From contig DXXQ01000162.1 in the NCBI GenBank assembly GCA_019416265.1, positions 1-5,773 on the forward strand: 5,773 bases of DNA. The letters run 5' to 3'. Positions 5,771 to 5,773 of the stretch are shown one piece after another (positions within the stretch are counted from its first letter, which is position 1; each line of letters opens with the position of its first letter). Below the pieces are notes generated by a model. The model was given only the letters and a program-made list of their open reading frames with translations, had not been told where the DNA came from and searched no databases. The stretch is from Clostridiales bacterium (GTDB lineage: Bacteria > Bacillota > Clostridia > Lachnospirales > Lachnospiraceae). Made by a program: the position numbers and the translations under genes.

Positions 5771-5773
5771 TTC

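Overview
The window looks like a carbohydrate-uptake locus from an anaerobic, low-to-moderate G+C Gram-positive bacterium, most likely a clostridial gut commensal of the Lachnospiraceae type. This is inferred from strong AAGGAGG-type ribosome binding sites, A-rich intergenic spacers, TATAAT-type promoter elements, a compact leftward operon and the gene families present. No marker gene fixes the genus.

All five convincing genes lie on the minus strand and read right to left with gaps of about 24-65 bases, as one probable operon. In transcription order they are: an L-rhamnose mutarotase-family protein (5388-5711); a uroporphyrinogen-decarboxylase (URO-D) superfamily protein of the zinc methyltransferase-like type (4107-5348); a single RbsC-type ABC permease (3066-4073); a secreted sugar-binding protein (1972-3000); and a two-domain RbsA/MglA-type ATPase (428-1930). 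A hairpin with T-runs on both sides (356-396) follows the last stop codon and closes the operon. At the right edge a TATAAT element (5765-5770) and a LacI/CcpA-like operator half-match (5732-5746) sit just ahead of the first gene. The matching -35 box and any upstream neighbour are outside the window.

The left 355 bases contain no convincing gene. They carry a good leftward promoter (138-167) with a 5-3-5 palindrome just upstream of it (184-196), so the next transcription unit probably starts to the left of the window.

The binding protein, permease and ATPase form a complete CUT2-class ABC importer (one permease gene, presumably a homodimer). The mutarotase suggests a 6-deoxysugar such as L-rhamnose or a relative, and would interconvert the anomers of the imported sugar. 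The URO-D-like protein keeps a His-x-Cys...Cys zinc-ligand pattern and lacks the porphyrin-site signature of true HemE. It is the unexplained member of the set. One speculative reading is that the locus handles an O-methylated deoxysugar and this protein is a demethylating methyltransferase. No corrinoid protein or sugar isomerase/kinase/aldolase is visible in the window to support or complete such a pathway.
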